Shown: positions 17,607 through 26,854, numbered from the stretch's first letter. The stretch: 64,000 nucleotides of DNA from Actinoallomurus bryophytorum (GCF_006716425.1 NZ_VFOZ01000001.1:1736001-1800000); one strand, 5' to 3'. A program made the numbers and translations. The notes: a model not told the origin generated them from the letters alone.

Positions 17607-18443
17607 ATGCCGATCGCGACGGTCAACGGGATCCAGATGTACTACCGGCTGCAGGGCGAGGGCCCGCTTCTGGTCCTCCTGCACGGCTGGCCGCAGACCG
17701 GGCACTGCTGGCGCCATCTCGTCGGGCCGCTCAGCCGCGCGTACACGGTCCTCGTTCCCGACCTTCGCGGGTACGGCCACAGCGACCTGCCGCGAGACGG
17801 GCACGACAAACGCACGAGGGCCGAGGATCTGCACCAGCTCATCCGGGTGCTCGGCCACGAGTCGGCGACCGTGATCGGGCACGACCGCGGCGCCCGGGTG
17901 GCACACCGCTGGGCGCTCGACCACCCCGGCGACGTCGAACGGCTCGTCGTGATGGACGTCATCCCGACCCGCGAGATGTGGCGCCGGATGGACGCGAACC
18001 TGGCCCGCGGCATCTGGCACTGGCTCTTCCACCTCCAGCCCGACCTGCCCGAGCTCCTCGTCGGCGCGAACACCGGCGCCTACCTCCGCTACCTGATCGA
18101 CGCCTGGTCCCATGTGCCGCTGCCCGAGGAGGACATCGCCGAGTACGTGCGGGCGTTCGAACGGCCGGGTGCGCTCCGCGCCGGGTTCGACGACTACCGC
18201 GCGGCCTTCCCGTACGACGCCGAGCACGACGACGCGGACTTCGGCCGGAAGATCACCATGCCGCTGCTCGCACTGTGGGGCGAGCACAGCTTCCTCCAGT
18301 CGATCGACGCCCTGGAGATCTGGCGCGACTACGCCGAGGACGTCGGCGGCACGGTGATCAGGGACTGCGGGCACTTCCTCGCCGAGGAGCACCCCGGCGC
18401 CGTACTGGACGAGCTCCGTACCTTCCTGCCCCGGGACATCTGA
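17607..18443 (+). CDS. Alpha/beta hydrolase (epoxide hydrolase / haloacetate dehalogenase type)
   Basis: 278-aa alpha/beta-hydrolase fold enzyme. The oxyanion segment LLHGWPQTGHCWRHL, the nucleophile elbow VIGHDRGARVAHRWAL (Asp nucleophile, as in epoxide hydrolases and dehalogenases), and a late catalytic His in RDCGHFLAEEHPG are all present. The Asp nucleophile argues against a simple esterase. Controlled probably by the divergent CGNR gene. Substrate likely an epoxide or halogenated acid; uncertain. Confidence 0.9.
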   Translation: MPIATVNGIQMYYRLQGEGPLLVLLHGWPQTGHCWRHLVGPLSRAYTVLVPDLRGYGHSDLPRDGHDKRTRAEDLHQLIRVLGHESATVIGHDRGARVAHRWALDHPGDVERLVVMDVIPTREMWRRMDANLARGIWHWLFHLQPDLPELLVGANTGAYLRYLIDAWSHVPLPEEDIAEYVRAFERPGALRAGFDDYRAAFPYDAEHDDADFGRKITMPLLALWGEHSFLQSIDALEIWRDYAEDVGGTVIRDCGHFLAEEHPGAVLDELRTFLPRDI

Positions 18444-18474
18444 GCGGACCAGGAAGGTAGGAAGCCCGGCGGCC

Positions 18475-20370
18475 TCAGCCCACCGTCCGGTGGACGTTGT
18501 CCGCCTCGGACGGGCCGGGCTCGGCCGCGGCGATCCAAGGACCCGGGATGGACGGGTCGATGACGCCCTCCTCCTGCCAGGTGTACCGGCCGGCCATGAC
18601 CTGCTTGGCGAGCTTGGCGTCGAGATCGTCCGTGTTGTGCCACATCCGCTCGAACAGCTCGGTGATCCGCACCTGTGCCTGGGCGCAGAACGCCTCGGCC
18701 AGCTCGTAGGCCTCCGGCCGGTCGTCGGCCTTGGCGCGCACGCAGACCGCGCTCATCGCGAACAGCTCGGCGCCGATGTCGACCATCCGGCCGAGGAAGC
18801 CCTGCTTGCGCTCGAGCTTGCCCTGCCAGCGGCCGGCCGCGTAGAACACCGAACGCGCCAGCTTGCGTGAGGTGCGCTCGACGTAGCGCAGGTGCTTGGC
18901 CAGCGACCCGAACTCCGCGTACGAGCCCGGCCGCTGTCCCGCGCCCGTGACCAGTGTCGGCAGCCACTTGGCGTAGAACCCGCCGGCCTTGCGTACGGCG
19001 GCCGCCTTGCGCGTCAGGTCCGCCTCGGGATCGATGATGTCCCCGGCCACCGACAGGTGCGCGTCCACGGCCTCGCGGGCGATGAGCAGCCGCATGATCT
19101 CCGACGAGCCCTCGAAGATCCGGTTGATGCGCATGTCCCGCGCGAGCTGCTCCACCGGCACACCGCGCTCGCCGCGCGCGGCGAGCGACTCGGCCGTCTC
19201 GTAACCGCGTCCGCCGCGGATCTGCATGAGCTCGTCGGCGATCAGGAAGCCCATCTCCGAGGAGTACAGCTTGGCCAGCGCGGCCTCGATGCGGATGTCG
19301 CCGCGCTCCTCGTCCGCGAGCGAGCTGGACAGGTCGAGCATGGCCTCCAGCGCGTACGACGTCGCGGCGATGAAGGCGATCTTGGACGAGACCGCCTCAT
19401 GCTCCCCGACCGGGCGCCCCCACTGCACCCGGACGCTGGACCACTCACGCGCGATCATCGCGGCCCACTTCGCCGCGCCGGCGCACATCGCCGGCAGGGA
19501 GAGACGCCCGGTGTTCAGCGTGGTCAGCGCGATCTTCAGCCCCTTGCCCTCACGGCCGATCCGGTTCGCCGCGGGCACGCGTACCTTGTGGAAGCGCGTC
19601 ACGCCGTTCTCGATCCCGCGCAGGCCCATGAAGGCGTTGCGGTTCTCCACGGTGATCCCGTCCGCGGTCGCCTCGACGACGAACGCGGTGATGCCGCCGC
19701 GGTGCCCTTCGGACTCGGGTACGCGTGCCATCACGACGAGCAGGTCCGCGACCACGCCGTTGGTGGTCCAGAGCTTCACCCCGTCCAGGACGTAGTCGTC
19801 CCCGTCCGGGACCGCGGTCGTACGCAGCCGCGCCGGGTCCGAGCCGACGTCCGGCTCGGTCAGCAGGAACGCGCTGATCTCGTTCGCGCAGCGGGGCAGG
19901 TACGTGCGCCGCTGCTCCTCGGTGCCGAACAGCTTCACGGGCTGCGGCACGCCGATCGACTGGTGGGCCGACAGGAGCGCGCCGATCGCCGGGCTCGCCG
20001 AGCCGAAGAGCATCAGCGCCCGGTTGTAGTAGAGCTGGCTGAGCCCGAGACCGCCGTACTCCTCCGGGATCTTCATCCCGAGGGCGCCCAGCTCCTTCAG
20101 GCCCTTGATCACGTCATCCGGGATGCGTGAGTCGTGTTCGATGATCCGGGCGTCCACCTTGGTCTCGCAGAACTCCCGTACCCGGGAGAGGAATTCCTCT
20201 CCTTTACGCCGCATCTCCTCCGAACCCTGGGGATGCGGATGAATCAGGTCCAGCCGGAAGTCGCCGAGGAAGAGCTGCTTGCCGAAGCTGGGGAGCTCCC
20301 ACTCGGTCTGGCGGGCCTCCTCGGCCACGCGACGGGCCGTGCGTTCGTCAACGTGTGTCACGACGATCAC
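18475..20370 (-). CDS. Acyl-CoA dehydrogenase (large FadE type)
   Basis: 631-aa flavoprotein that oxidises acyl-CoA to enoyl-CoA. Features: N-terminal helical domain, FAD/substrate motif AFLLTEPDVGSDPARL, middle beta domain (YVLDGVKLWTTNG), then GMRGG-like QIRGGRGYETAESL and the IFEGSSEIMRLLIAREAVD segment near the flavin. A C-terminal extension of roughly 180 residues makes it longer than the usual 380-400 aa, as in actinobacterial long-chain FadE proteins. GTG start. Convergent with the hydrolase gene. Confidence 0.93.
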   Translation of the reverse strand: MIVVTHVDERTARRVAEEARQTEWELPSFGKQLFLGDFRLDLIHPHPQGSEEMRRKGEEFLSRVREFCETKVDARIIEHDSRIPDDVIKGLKELGALGMKIPEEYGGLGLSQLYYNRALMLFGSASPAIGALLSAHQSIGVPQPVKLFGTEEQRRTYLPRCANEISAFLLTEPDVGSDPARLRTTAVPDGDDYVLDGVKLWTTNGVVADLLVVMARVPESEGHRGGITAFVVEATADGITVENRNAFMGLRGIENGVTRFHKVRVPAANRIGREGKGLKIALTTLNTGRLSLPAMCAGAAKWAAMIAREWSSVRVQWGRPVGEHEAVSSKIAFIAATSYALEAMLDLSSSLADEERGDIRIEAALAKLYSSEMGFLIADELMQIRGGRGYETAESLAARGERGVPVEQLARDMRINRIFEGSSEIMRLLIAREAVDAHLSVAGDIIDPEADLTRKAAAVRKAGGFYAKWLPTLVTGAGQRPGSYAEFGSLAKHLRYVERTSRKLARSVFYAAGRWQGKLERKQGFLGRMVDIGAELFAMSAVCVRAKADDRPEAYELAEAFCAQAQVRITELFERMWHNTDDLDAKLAKQVMAGRYTWQEEGVIDPSIPGPWIAAAEPGPSEADNVHRTVG

Positions 20371-20434
20371 CTCACAAGGAAGTTACTCTTCAGTTCTACC
20401 CGCCAGTAGCTACGGCATGCGACAAACTCCCCCC

Positions 20435-21067
20435 ATGGATGGGAAAAGGGCCGAAGCCTTCAGCGACGCCGTGTTCGCGGTGGCGATCACACTGCTCGTA
20501 CTGGAGCTGAAGGCGCCCGCCGGCGAGGGCGACCTGCTGCACCGCCTGCTGACGATCTGGCCGTCCTATCTGGCGTACGTCGTGAGCTTCCTGACCATCG
20601 GCATCATGTGGCTCAACCACCACACGATTTTCACCCACATCGTCCGGGTGGACCGGGTGCTCCTCCTGCTCAACCTGCTGCTGCTCATGGTCGTCGCGGT
20701 GGTGCCGTTCCCGACGGCGCTGGTCGGCGAGGAACTCGCGAAGCATCTGCACGGCGACGACGCCAAGACCATCATGGTCACGTACGGCCTGGTGATGATC
20801 GCGATGTCGATCTGTTTCTCCGCGCTGTGGTGGTACCTCGTGTTCCACCCGCGGATGCTCAGCGAACGCCTGGAGACGGCGGCCGTACGCCGGTCGATCC
20901 CGAGGTTCGGCGCCGGCTTCGCCGGCTACGTCATCGCGACGTTCCTCGCGCTGGTCTCACCGCTGGCCGCGCTGATCCTGTTCGGGGTGCTCGCGGTGTA
21001 CTACGCCTTCGAGCACCTCCCGGTCGCGCGGCAGCTCGACCCGGACCCCGGTGCCGGCGCCGGGTGA
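20435..21067 (+). CDS. TMEM175/DUF1211 family potassium-channel-like protein
   Basis: 210-aa membrane protein with six hydrophobic helices. The first contains FSDAVFAVAITLLVLEL, the FSD motif that lines the pore of bacterial TMEM175 potassium channels, and IMWLNHHTIF follows in helix 3. The ATG at 20435 is used; an in-frame ATG at 20417 is possible. The 3' end overlaps the open frame of the convergent histidine kinase by 111 nt. Confidence 0.88.
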   Translation: MDGKRAEAFSDAVFAVAITLLVLELKAPAGEGDLLHRLLTIWPSYLAYVVSFLTIGIMWLNHHTIFTHIVRVDRVLLLLNLLLLMVVAVVPFPTALVGEELAKHLHGDDAKTIMVTYGLVMIAMSICFSALWWYLVFHPRMLSERLETAAVRRSIPRFGAGFAGYVIATFLALVSPLAALILFGVLAVYYAFEHLPVARQLDPDPGAGAG

Positions 21068-22339
21068 GGACCTGAGCATCGCCCGCCCGCCGTGCGCCGT
21101 GGCGATGGCGGCCACGATCGCCAGCCCGAGCCCTGAGCCGCCACCGCCGGACGCGTGGTGGAACCGGTCGAACGCACGCGCCGCCTCGTCCCGCGTCATC
21201 CCGGGCCCGTCGTCGGCCACCTCGATCACCATCGCCGTCGACGTGGGGACCAGGCGTACGACCGCGGGGGTCCCGCTCGGGGTGTGCGCGCGCACGTTGG
21301 CCAGCAGGTTCGCCAGGATCTGACGGATCCGGCCCTCGTCGGCCAGGGCGACCAGCGAGTCCGGGGCGTCCAGCGTCAGCGGCCGGTCCGGCTCCACGGC
21401 GGCGGCGTCGGCCACCGCGTCGCGGGCCAGCGCGGTGAGGTCGACGTGTTCCATCGTCAGCGCCGAGCCCTTGTCGAGACGGGCCAGCTCGAGCAGCTCC
21501 TCGACAAGACGCCGCATGCGCTCGGACTCGGCGGAGATCCGGCGCATCGCCTCGTCCGCGTCGACCGCGCCCTGTTCGTACAGCTCGGAGTAGCCGCGGA
21601 TGGTGGTGAGCGGCGTACGTAGCTCGTGCGAGGCGTCGGCGGCGAACTCACGTACCTTGGCCTCCGAACGCACCCGCGCCACGAACGCCTGCTCGATCCG
21701 GCCGAGCATGACGTTGATCGCACCCGCCAGCCGCCCCACCTCCGATGGTGACTCCTCCATACGGGCGCGCAGGTCACCGCCACCGGCGATCTCGTGCGCC
21801 GTCGTGGCCATACGGGACAGCGGGGCGAGCCCGCGCCGGATCAGCCAACGTCCGAGCAGCGCCAGCACGCCGAGGATCGCGGCACTCGTGAGCAGCTCGG
21901 TGACGATCAGCCAGACCAGCGAGGCACGGATCTCCCCGAGCGGCGCGACGACGACCGTGACGCGACCGCGCTGGCCGACACGGGCGACGGCGCGCATCGT
22001 TCCCATGGCGAAGGGCCGGCCTCCCGCGGCCCGGTCTCGCAGGACCCCGGGACCCATCCGCTGTGCCTGCTCCAGGGCGGCCGACGGATCCGGGTCGTCG
22101 CCGCTGACCGCGCGCACGGTCCCGTCCGGGGCCATGTTGAGGATGATGTAGCGGGCCGGGGCCACACTGTCGCCGACCCGCGCCAGCGCGGGTTTCCTCT
22201 GCACGGCCTGGAGCTGGTTGTTCACCCGGTGCATGAGGTAACCGCGCAGCACGACCGTGCTGACCAGCGCCATCAGCACCATCCCGGCCGCGGTGACCGC
22301 CAGCAGACCGGCCATCAGCCGGGAGTTGAGCGACCTCAT
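20957..22339 (-). CDS. Sensor histidine kinase (OmpR-partner type)
   Basis: 460-aa kinase: membrane span (about residues 9-30), extracytoplasmic sensor, second span (about 145-170), HAMP (LIRRGLAPLSRMATTAHEI), H-box ASHELRTPLTTIRGY, N-box NLLANVRAHT, and G-boxes DDGPGM and SGLGLAIVAAIATAHGG. It overlaps the response-regulator stop by 4 nt (ATGA), so both are one operon. Homologous kinases end near VRVELP; here the frame runs about 30 residues further, into sequence antisense to the TMEM175 gene. Confidence 0.92.
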   Translation of the reverse strand: MRSLNSRLMAGLLAVTAAGMVLMALVSTVVLRGYLMHRVNNQLQAVQRKPALARVGDSVAPARYIILNMAPDGTVRAVSGDDPDPSAALEQAQRMGPGVLRDRAAGGRPFAMGTMRAVARVGQRGRVTVVVAPLGEIRASLVWLIVTELLTSAAILGVLALLGRWLIRRGLAPLSRMATTAHEIAGGGDLRARMEESPSEVGRLAGAINVMLGRIEQAFVARVRSEAKVREFAADASHELRTPLTTIRGYSELYEQGAVDADEAMRRISAESERMRRLVEELLELARLDKGSALTMEHVDLTALARDAVADAAAVEPDRPLTLDAPDSLVALADEGRIRQILANLLANVRAHTPSGTPAVVRLVPTSTAMVIEVADDGPGMTRDEAARAFDRFHHASGGGGSGLGLAIVAAIATAHGGRAMLRSSPGAGTGVRVELPRDREVLEGVVHREHPEQDQRGQR

Positions 22340-23010
22340 GACGGCGGCCGCAGGGCGTACCCGACACCGCGCTGCGTGTGGATCAGGTCCGGGCCGATCT
22401 TGCGCCGCAGGTAACTGACGTAGGTCTCCACGACGGGCGAGGACGGCGAGTGTTCCCAGCCCCAGACGTTCTCCAGGAGCTGGGTACGGGTCAGCACCCG
22501 GCCTACGTTGTGCATGAGGTAGGCCAGCAGCCGGAACTCGGTCGGGGACAGTTCGATCTCGGCCCCGGCCCGGCGTACCGTCCAGCGCGCCTCGTCCAGT
22601 TCCAGGTCAGCGACGCGCAGGATCTCATCCCCGGTCTCCCGTGCGGACCGCCGCAGCACCGCGCGTACGCGGGCGACCAGGGCGTCCACCGAGAACGGCT
22701 TGGTCACGTAGTCGTCGCCGCCGAGCGTCAGCCCGGTGACCGTGTCCGTGGGCGTGTCGCGGGCGGTGAGGAAGATGACCGGCGTCTCGTCACCGCGGGA
22801 GCGCAGCCGTCGGCACACCTCGAAGCCGTCGAAGTCGGGCAGCATGACGTCGAGCACGATGAGCTGCGGACCGGCGTCCCGCGCCCGCGTCAGCGCCTCT
22901 TCCCCGGTGCCGGCCGTGGTCACGTCGAACCCGTGGAAGCGCAGCGCCACCTCCACCAGGTCCCGGATGTTCAGCTCGTCGTCAACGACGAGTACGCGTG
23001 GATTGTCCAT
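22336..23010 (-). CDS. OmpR/PhoB-family response regulator
   Basis: 224-aa regulator. Receiver: acidic pocket VVDDE, phosphoacceptor Asp in LIVLDVMLPDFDG, the switch Thr in VIFLTARD and the Lys in VTKPFS. C-terminal winged helix (LSPTEFRLLAYLMHN through VVETYVSYLRRKIG). An ATG at 23022 is also in frame, but MDNPRVL is the typical start. It precedes its kinase and follows the secreted-protein gene, separated by a hairpin. Confidence 0.93.
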   Translation of the reverse strand: MDNPRVLVVDDELNIRDLVEVALRFHGFDVTTAGTGEEALTRARDAGPQLIVLDVMLPDFDGFEVCRRLRSRGDETPVIFLTARDTPTDTVTGLTLGGDDYVTKPFSVDALVARVRAVLRRSARETGDEILRVADLELDEARWTVRRAGAEIELSPTEFRLLAYLMHNVGRVLTRTQLLENVWGWEHSPSSPVVETYVSYLRRKIGPDLIHTQRGVGYALRPPS

Positions 23011-23052
23011 CGGTCCCATCATCGCGCCGTGTACGGCGTGCCGGATGCGTGG

Positions 23053-23084
23053 CGCCCCCGGGTGGTCCTGGCCACCCGGGGGCG
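23053..23084 (-). terminator. Strong hairpin after the secreted K/Q-rich protein gene
   Basis: CGCCCCCGGGTGG (23053-23065) pairs perfectly with CCACCCGGGGGCG (23072-23084) around a 6-nt loop. It lies just downstream of the secreted-protein gene and just upstream of the response-regulator gene, so it should end or attenuate transcription between them. Confidence 0.75.
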
Positions 23085-23100
23085 TTCCCTCGAAAAGGGG

Positions 23101-23610
23101 TCAGCTGTGCGCCGGCGCCGGCGACTGGGTCGCCTTGGCCGGAACCTTCTTCGGGACGATCACCCGGTTGGCGGTACGGGTGCCGCCGCTGGAGCGGCCC
23201 ATGACGAGGACGTAGTCGTTGGAGGCCAGCTTGGCGGCGGCGGACTTCTGCCCGTCCTTGCGGAACTTCGTCGCCTTGGCGGTCTTCCACTGCCAGGTCG
23301 TGCCGTCCAGGCTACGGACGCTGAGGGTGCCACCGCTCGTCGACGTCAGCACGCCGCGCTGCCAGGTGACCTGAACGAAGCCCTTCTTGGTACGGACCGT
23401 GGCGTCCCCGTGCACGCCGACGCGGCGCTTGCGGGCCTGCTTGGCCTTCTGACCCTGCTTGGCCTGCTTGCCCTGCTTGGCCTGCTGGCTGGACGCCGCG
23501 GCGGGCTCGGCCTGCGGGGAGCCCGCGGAGGCCGGAACCGCGAGGTAGACACCCGTGCCCACCACGCCAATGGCCAGAGCGGAAACGCCACCGAGAACCT
23601 TCTTGTTCAC
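23101..23610 (-). CDS. Secreted hypothetical protein with a Lys/Gln-rich repeat linker
   Basis: 169-aa protein with a signal peptide (MNKKVLGGVSALAIGVVG, probably cleaved after VPASA). Next is a low-complexity stretch of QAKQGKQAKQ-like repeats ending in KQARKRR, then a compact beta domain resembling DUF5666-type folds (TVRTKKGFVQVTWQRGVL). AAGGAGG precedes the start. It lies upstream of a two-component pair on the same strand, so it may be its target or its signal input. The basic linker could bind cell-wall polymers; inferred. Confidence 0.82.
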   Translation of the reverse strand: MNKKVLGGVSALAIGVVGTGVYLAVPASAGSPQAEPAAASSQQAKQGKQAKQGQKAKQARKRRVGVHGDATVRTKKGFVQVTWQRGVLTSTSGGTLSVRSLDGTTWQWKTAKATKFRKDGQKSAAAKLASNDYVLVMGRSSGGTRTANRVIVPKKVPAKATQSPAPAHS

Positions 23611-23813
23611 CTTCGTGTCCCTCCTTGGTTTGACGCTCCCTACTGAAGCCGACGCGTCTCAGAGGCTTGGTGGAGATGTCTGGGAGTTCGATGGGAGTCG
23701 TGCGTCAGCTCGAGTCGTACGGCCCCGGTCCGCTCTGTGGATAGACTGACGCGCGCCCGTTGCCATTGCCGTTGCCGGGATCCCGAAAATCGTCGACATC
23801 AGCGAGTGATCGC

Positions 23814-24614
23814 ATGCCAGCAGCCAAGAAGAATTCCGTCACCAGCGCTCTCCTCGGCCTGCTCGGCAGCCGCCGGGACACTCCCGAGACCTTTGACGGC
23901 GAGGAGCAGCCCGCCGCCGGCGAGGGTCAGCTGGAAAACCACCTCGGTGGTGATGAGGCACGCAACTACCGCCAGTACGAGTACGACATGGTGGCACCGC
24001 ATGTCGGAAAGTCGCTGCTCGAGGTCGGCTCCGGGCTCGGCCACTTCTCCGAGCAGTTCGCCGGGCGGCTCGACTACCTCGTCGTCAGCGACAATGACGC
24101 CTACTGCGTCGAACAGCTGACCAAGCGCTACGCCGGCAACGACGACGTCGAGGTCCTCGACCTGGCGCTCCCCGCCGAGATCAACATCAGGCGCAAGGTC
24201 GACACGGTCGTCATGATGAACGTCCTGGAGCACATCAAGGACGACGTCCAGGCGCTGAAGGACCTCGCCTCCGTGGTGGAGCCCGGTGGCCGCATCGTGA
24301 TCTGGGTGCCCGGCTACATGCAGCTCTACGGCGACTTCGACCGTAAGGTCGGCCACGTCACCCGCTACACCCCGAAGACGCTGGAGGCCACGGTCACCGG
24401 CGCGGGACTCGGCATCGACGTGCTGAAGCCGATCAACTTCCTGGGCGGCATCGCCTGGTGGCTGGCGGTCCGCCGCGGCGGCGCCGGCTACCCGGACCCG
24501 AAGCTCGTCAAGATCTACGACCGGACGGTCGTCCCGACCACACGCGCCATCGAGCGCGTCGTCCGGCCGCCCTTCGGCCAGACGGTGTTCTGCGTCGCCC
24601 GCGTCCCGGAGTAG
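23814..24614 (+). CDS. Class I SAM-dependent methyltransferase
   Basis: 266-aa protein. The SAM-binding glycine motif is LLEVGSGLGHFSEQF, with an acidic residue at the next strand end (VVSDNDAY) and MMNVLEHIKDDVQAL as motif IV. The C-terminus (HVTRYTPKTLEATVTGAG) matches the methyltransferase type linked to glycan or lipid modification. The ATG at 23814 starts a hydrophilic leader of about 45 residues. Substrate unknown. Followed by a strong terminator. Confidence 0.9.
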   Translation: MPAAKKNSVTSALLGLLGSRRDTPETFDGEEQPAAGEGQLENHLGGDEARNYRQYEYDMVAPHVGKSLLEVGSGLGHFSEQFAGRLDYLVVSDNDAYCVEQLTKRYAGNDDVEVLDLALPAEINIRRKVDTVVMMNVLEHIKDDVQALKDLASVVEPGGRIVIWVPGYMQLYGDFDRKVGHVTRYTPKTLEATVTGAGLGIDVLKPINFLGGIAWWLAVRRGGAGYPDPKLVKIYDRTVVPTTRAIERVVRPPFGQTVFCVARVPE

Positions 24615-24631
24615 TTCGTTCCGTACTCGTG

Positions 24632-24663
24632 AGAGTGGCCCCGACCTCGGTCGGGGCCACTCT
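24632..24663 (+). terminator. Rho-independent-like terminator after the methyltransferase
   Basis: AGAGTGGCCCCGA (24632-24644) and TCGGGGCCACTCT (24651-24663) form a perfect 13-bp stem with a 6-nt loop, 18 nt after the stop, followed by a modest T-rich tail (GCGTTTA). Confidence 0.88.
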
Positions 24664-24763
24664 GCGTTTACGGGCCGCCGTTCGGGCGGCCGGTCTTCTG
24701 CCCAGCCTTCGTGTGGGGACCACCTCTGCCCGTCGGCCGGGCCACCCCGCGCCCGCCGCGCCC

Positions 24764-25210
24764 TTAGTCCGGGCCGTCCTCCCCGTCCCGAGCGCGGCGT
24801 ACCTGGGCCTTGACCTGATCGGGCCCCCTCGACTGCGGCGGGACGATCGGCGGGATCGGCGGAACGCGCTCCCTTCGCATCCTGGGCTGGCGGTAATCGC
24901 GTTCGGTCAGCCGCTCCCATGCGGCGTCACGCTGAGCCTCCAGCTCACGGACGCGCCTTTCCAGCACGACGATGTGCCGGATGGCCACGAGGGTGATGCC
25001 CTCCTGGGCCAACTGGATCACGCGGCGGATCCGGCCCAGCTCGTGGTGGGAGTAGCGCCGATGACCGCCGGCCGTACGACTGGGCCGTACGACCTCGTAG
25101 GCGTCGAGACGATGCAGGAATCTGGGCCGGGTGCGGAGTATCTGTGCGGCTTGCCCGACCGAGTAGCGCGGCCGGTGCTCTTCTTCGGTAAGGACCATGG
25201 CGCGAGCCAT
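24764..25210 (-). CDS. MerR family regulator (HspR-like)
   Basis: 148-aa regulator with a MerR helix-turn-helix: YSVGQAAQILRTRPRFLHRLD, then the wing VRPSRTAGGHRRYS. A coiled coil follows (VVLERRVRELEAQRDAAWERL) and a proline-rich tail. The segment resembles HspR, and the protein is a relative of the second copy at 32485-32829. Several ATG codons are in frame; 25210 is chosen with GGGGAC upstream. No chaperone gene is adjacent here, so the target is unclear. Confidence 0.85.
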   Translation of the reverse strand: MARAMVLTEEEHRPRYSVGQAAQILRTRPRFLHRLDAYEVVRPSRTAGGHRRYSHHELGRIRRVIQLAQEGITLVAIRHIVVLERRVRELEAQRDAAWERLTERDYRQPRMRRERVPPIPPIVPPQSRGPDQVKAQVRRARDGEDGPD

Positions 25211-25269
25211 CGCAGCATGTCCCCGCCCCCCACGCGCCCGGCACACGCCTTCGGTTGTGAGCTCTTTAA

Positions 25270-25282
25270 CCTGAGATCTCGG
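25270..25282. promoter_or_regulatory. Palindrome upstream of the MerR gene
   Basis: CCTGAGATCTCGG is a near-perfect 13-bp palindrome about 60 nt upstream of the MerR start, next to TTAAAG-type AT-rich sequence. Possible operator; function not demonstrable. Confidence 0.3.
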
Positions 25283-25318
25283 CCACGCCCTGACCACGAG
25301 GGCGGCTTTGCGATCTGT

Positions 25319-26854
25319 TCACGGCAGGCTGGGCCGGCTGCCGGGCTCGGACCCCCCGCTCGTCGGCTTCGGCTCGCCGCGACGCTGAAGATGGAACCAG
25401 ATGAGGGCCGCGACCAGGAAGCCCGTCGATACCAAGGTCACCCAGCCGACGTGGATGCGGCCGTATCCCAAGGTGCCAGGGAGACCGACGATCCAGCCGC
25501 CGACCGACAGAAGTATCACCCCGTATATACCGGTGTTGGTCGCCGTGTCTTTCGCCGACTCCAGACTTACGCGGAGACGCTGGTTGGCCAGCATGATCCA
25601 GGTGAAGGTCAGCGAAACGACTCCGAGGAACGAGACCGCGATGAAGCCCGTCAGCGAACCCAGTGATCCGTCAACGAGGTAACCACGCTCTTCTTCGGCC
25701 AGCGTGGGGACGAGACCGGCGGCCAGTCCGATGGCCACGACCGGAATGCCCAGCACGACCAGCGCGGAGACGATGGACCAGAGCGCAGCCCCGACGGAAC
25801 GGGCGGCGATGCCGAAGATGCCCACGGCCGCGGCCACCATCGCCCTGAAAGTCAACACGACAAGGGTCACAGCGAAATTGGCCATGTATATCGCGAAGTT
25901 AACCAAGAATCGGACAATGGCAAAGAACGTGTTCACCGCTTTCTCCGCCACGGCGTATGCGACGCGGTTGAAGGTATTGCCGATCCGGGTAATGGCCCGT
26001 TCCGTGATCGCATAAATCTTGGCGATGCCGATGACCGATGTCCGGTTGATGGGCTTAGTTTCCGGACGCCAGTGCACACGAGCGAATCCGTCCCAGTCCT
26101 CGAAGTTCCGCACCTCGATCGACATGCCCCATGGGCCATTGACGGTCCCGGCGAGGATGGCGAACAGGAGACCCAGGATCAACGCTCCTGCCGAAATGTA
26201 GAGTACGGCTCCACCGACGACCGAATCAGCGATCATAGGGGTGACCAAGAAGGCGAGGTACGCGAGGCCTCCCGTTCCCGAGAAAGCGAAAATCGCAGAG
26301 ATGAGCGCAATGGCCCGCCTGGACCGGCCCTCCCATTTCTGGGGGTCGAGAGAGGGATCGACCAGCACCGACGAGGCGGAGAAATACGCGGCATGCGCCG
26401 CCAGCATGCAGCCGACCGCCACGAGCAGGCCGGCCACCACCTCGGCATCCGTGTGCGGACTTCCCACGTGACAGGTCAGCGCGGCGAGTGCGGCGAAGAT
26501 CCACAGCGCTACGCCGCCCCTGACGGTCATGGGAAAGTTTCTGAGCGGAAATGCGAGTACGCCAAGGCCGGAGAGACCTAACACGAAGAATGCCGGAACC
26601 CAGGAGTCGAACTCGGCGGTCAGTGCGAGCGCCGCGAGCAGAATGCCGGTGCACGCGATCATCGTCGTCACTCGCGCACTGTTCGACCAGTCGCTGACGA
26701 TGGGCAGGAACCGGTCGTGAGTGTCGCAGTACACATCGGTCGGGTGTACCTGCTCTGGATCACAGTCCGGCTCGGAACATGTCTGCACGCCGACGTCTTC
26801 CTCGGTCCAGCCAAAGGAGCTCGTCGTAAAAGAGAAACCGGTCTTGCCGCCCAT
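25319..26854 (-). CDS. Orphan polytopic membrane protein with an N-terminal Cys/His cluster
   Basis: 511-aa protein not recognised as any family. The N-terminus carries CSEPDCDPEQVH, then YCDTHDRF, a Cys/His spacing that could bind zinc. About ten to twelve hydrophobic spans follow, with an amphipathic middle (about residues 270-330) that may lie on the membrane surface. GC is visibly lower than the surrounding genes, and rarer codons are used, suggesting horizontal acquisition. The start ATG is supported by a nearby GGGGAGA. No neighbouring gene hints at its job. Confidence 0.75.
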   Translation of the reverse strand: MGGKTGFSFTTSSFGWTEEDVGVQTCSEPDCDPEQVHPTDVYCDTHDRFLPIVSDWSNSARVTTMIACTGILLAALALTAEFDSWVPAFFVLGLSGLGVLAFPLRNFPMTVRGGVALWIFAALAALTCHVGSPHTDAEVVAGLLVAVGCMLAAHAAYFSASSVLVDPSLDPQKWEGRSRRAIALISAIFAFSGTGGLAYLAFLVTPMIADSVVGGAVLYISAGALILGLLFAILAGTVNGPWGMSIEVRNFEDWDGFARVHWRPETKPINRTSVIGIAKIYAITERAITRIGNTFNRVAYAVAEKAVNTFFAIVRFLVNFAIYMANFAVTLVVLTFRAMVAAAVGIFGIAARSVGAALWSIVSALVVLGIPVVAIGLAAGLVPTLAEEERGYLVDGSLGSLTGFIAVSFLGVVSLTFTWIMLANQRLRVSLESAKDTATNTGIYGVILLSVGGWIVGLPGTLGYGRIHVGWVTLVSTGFLVAALIWFHLQRRGEPKPTSGGSEPGSRPSLP

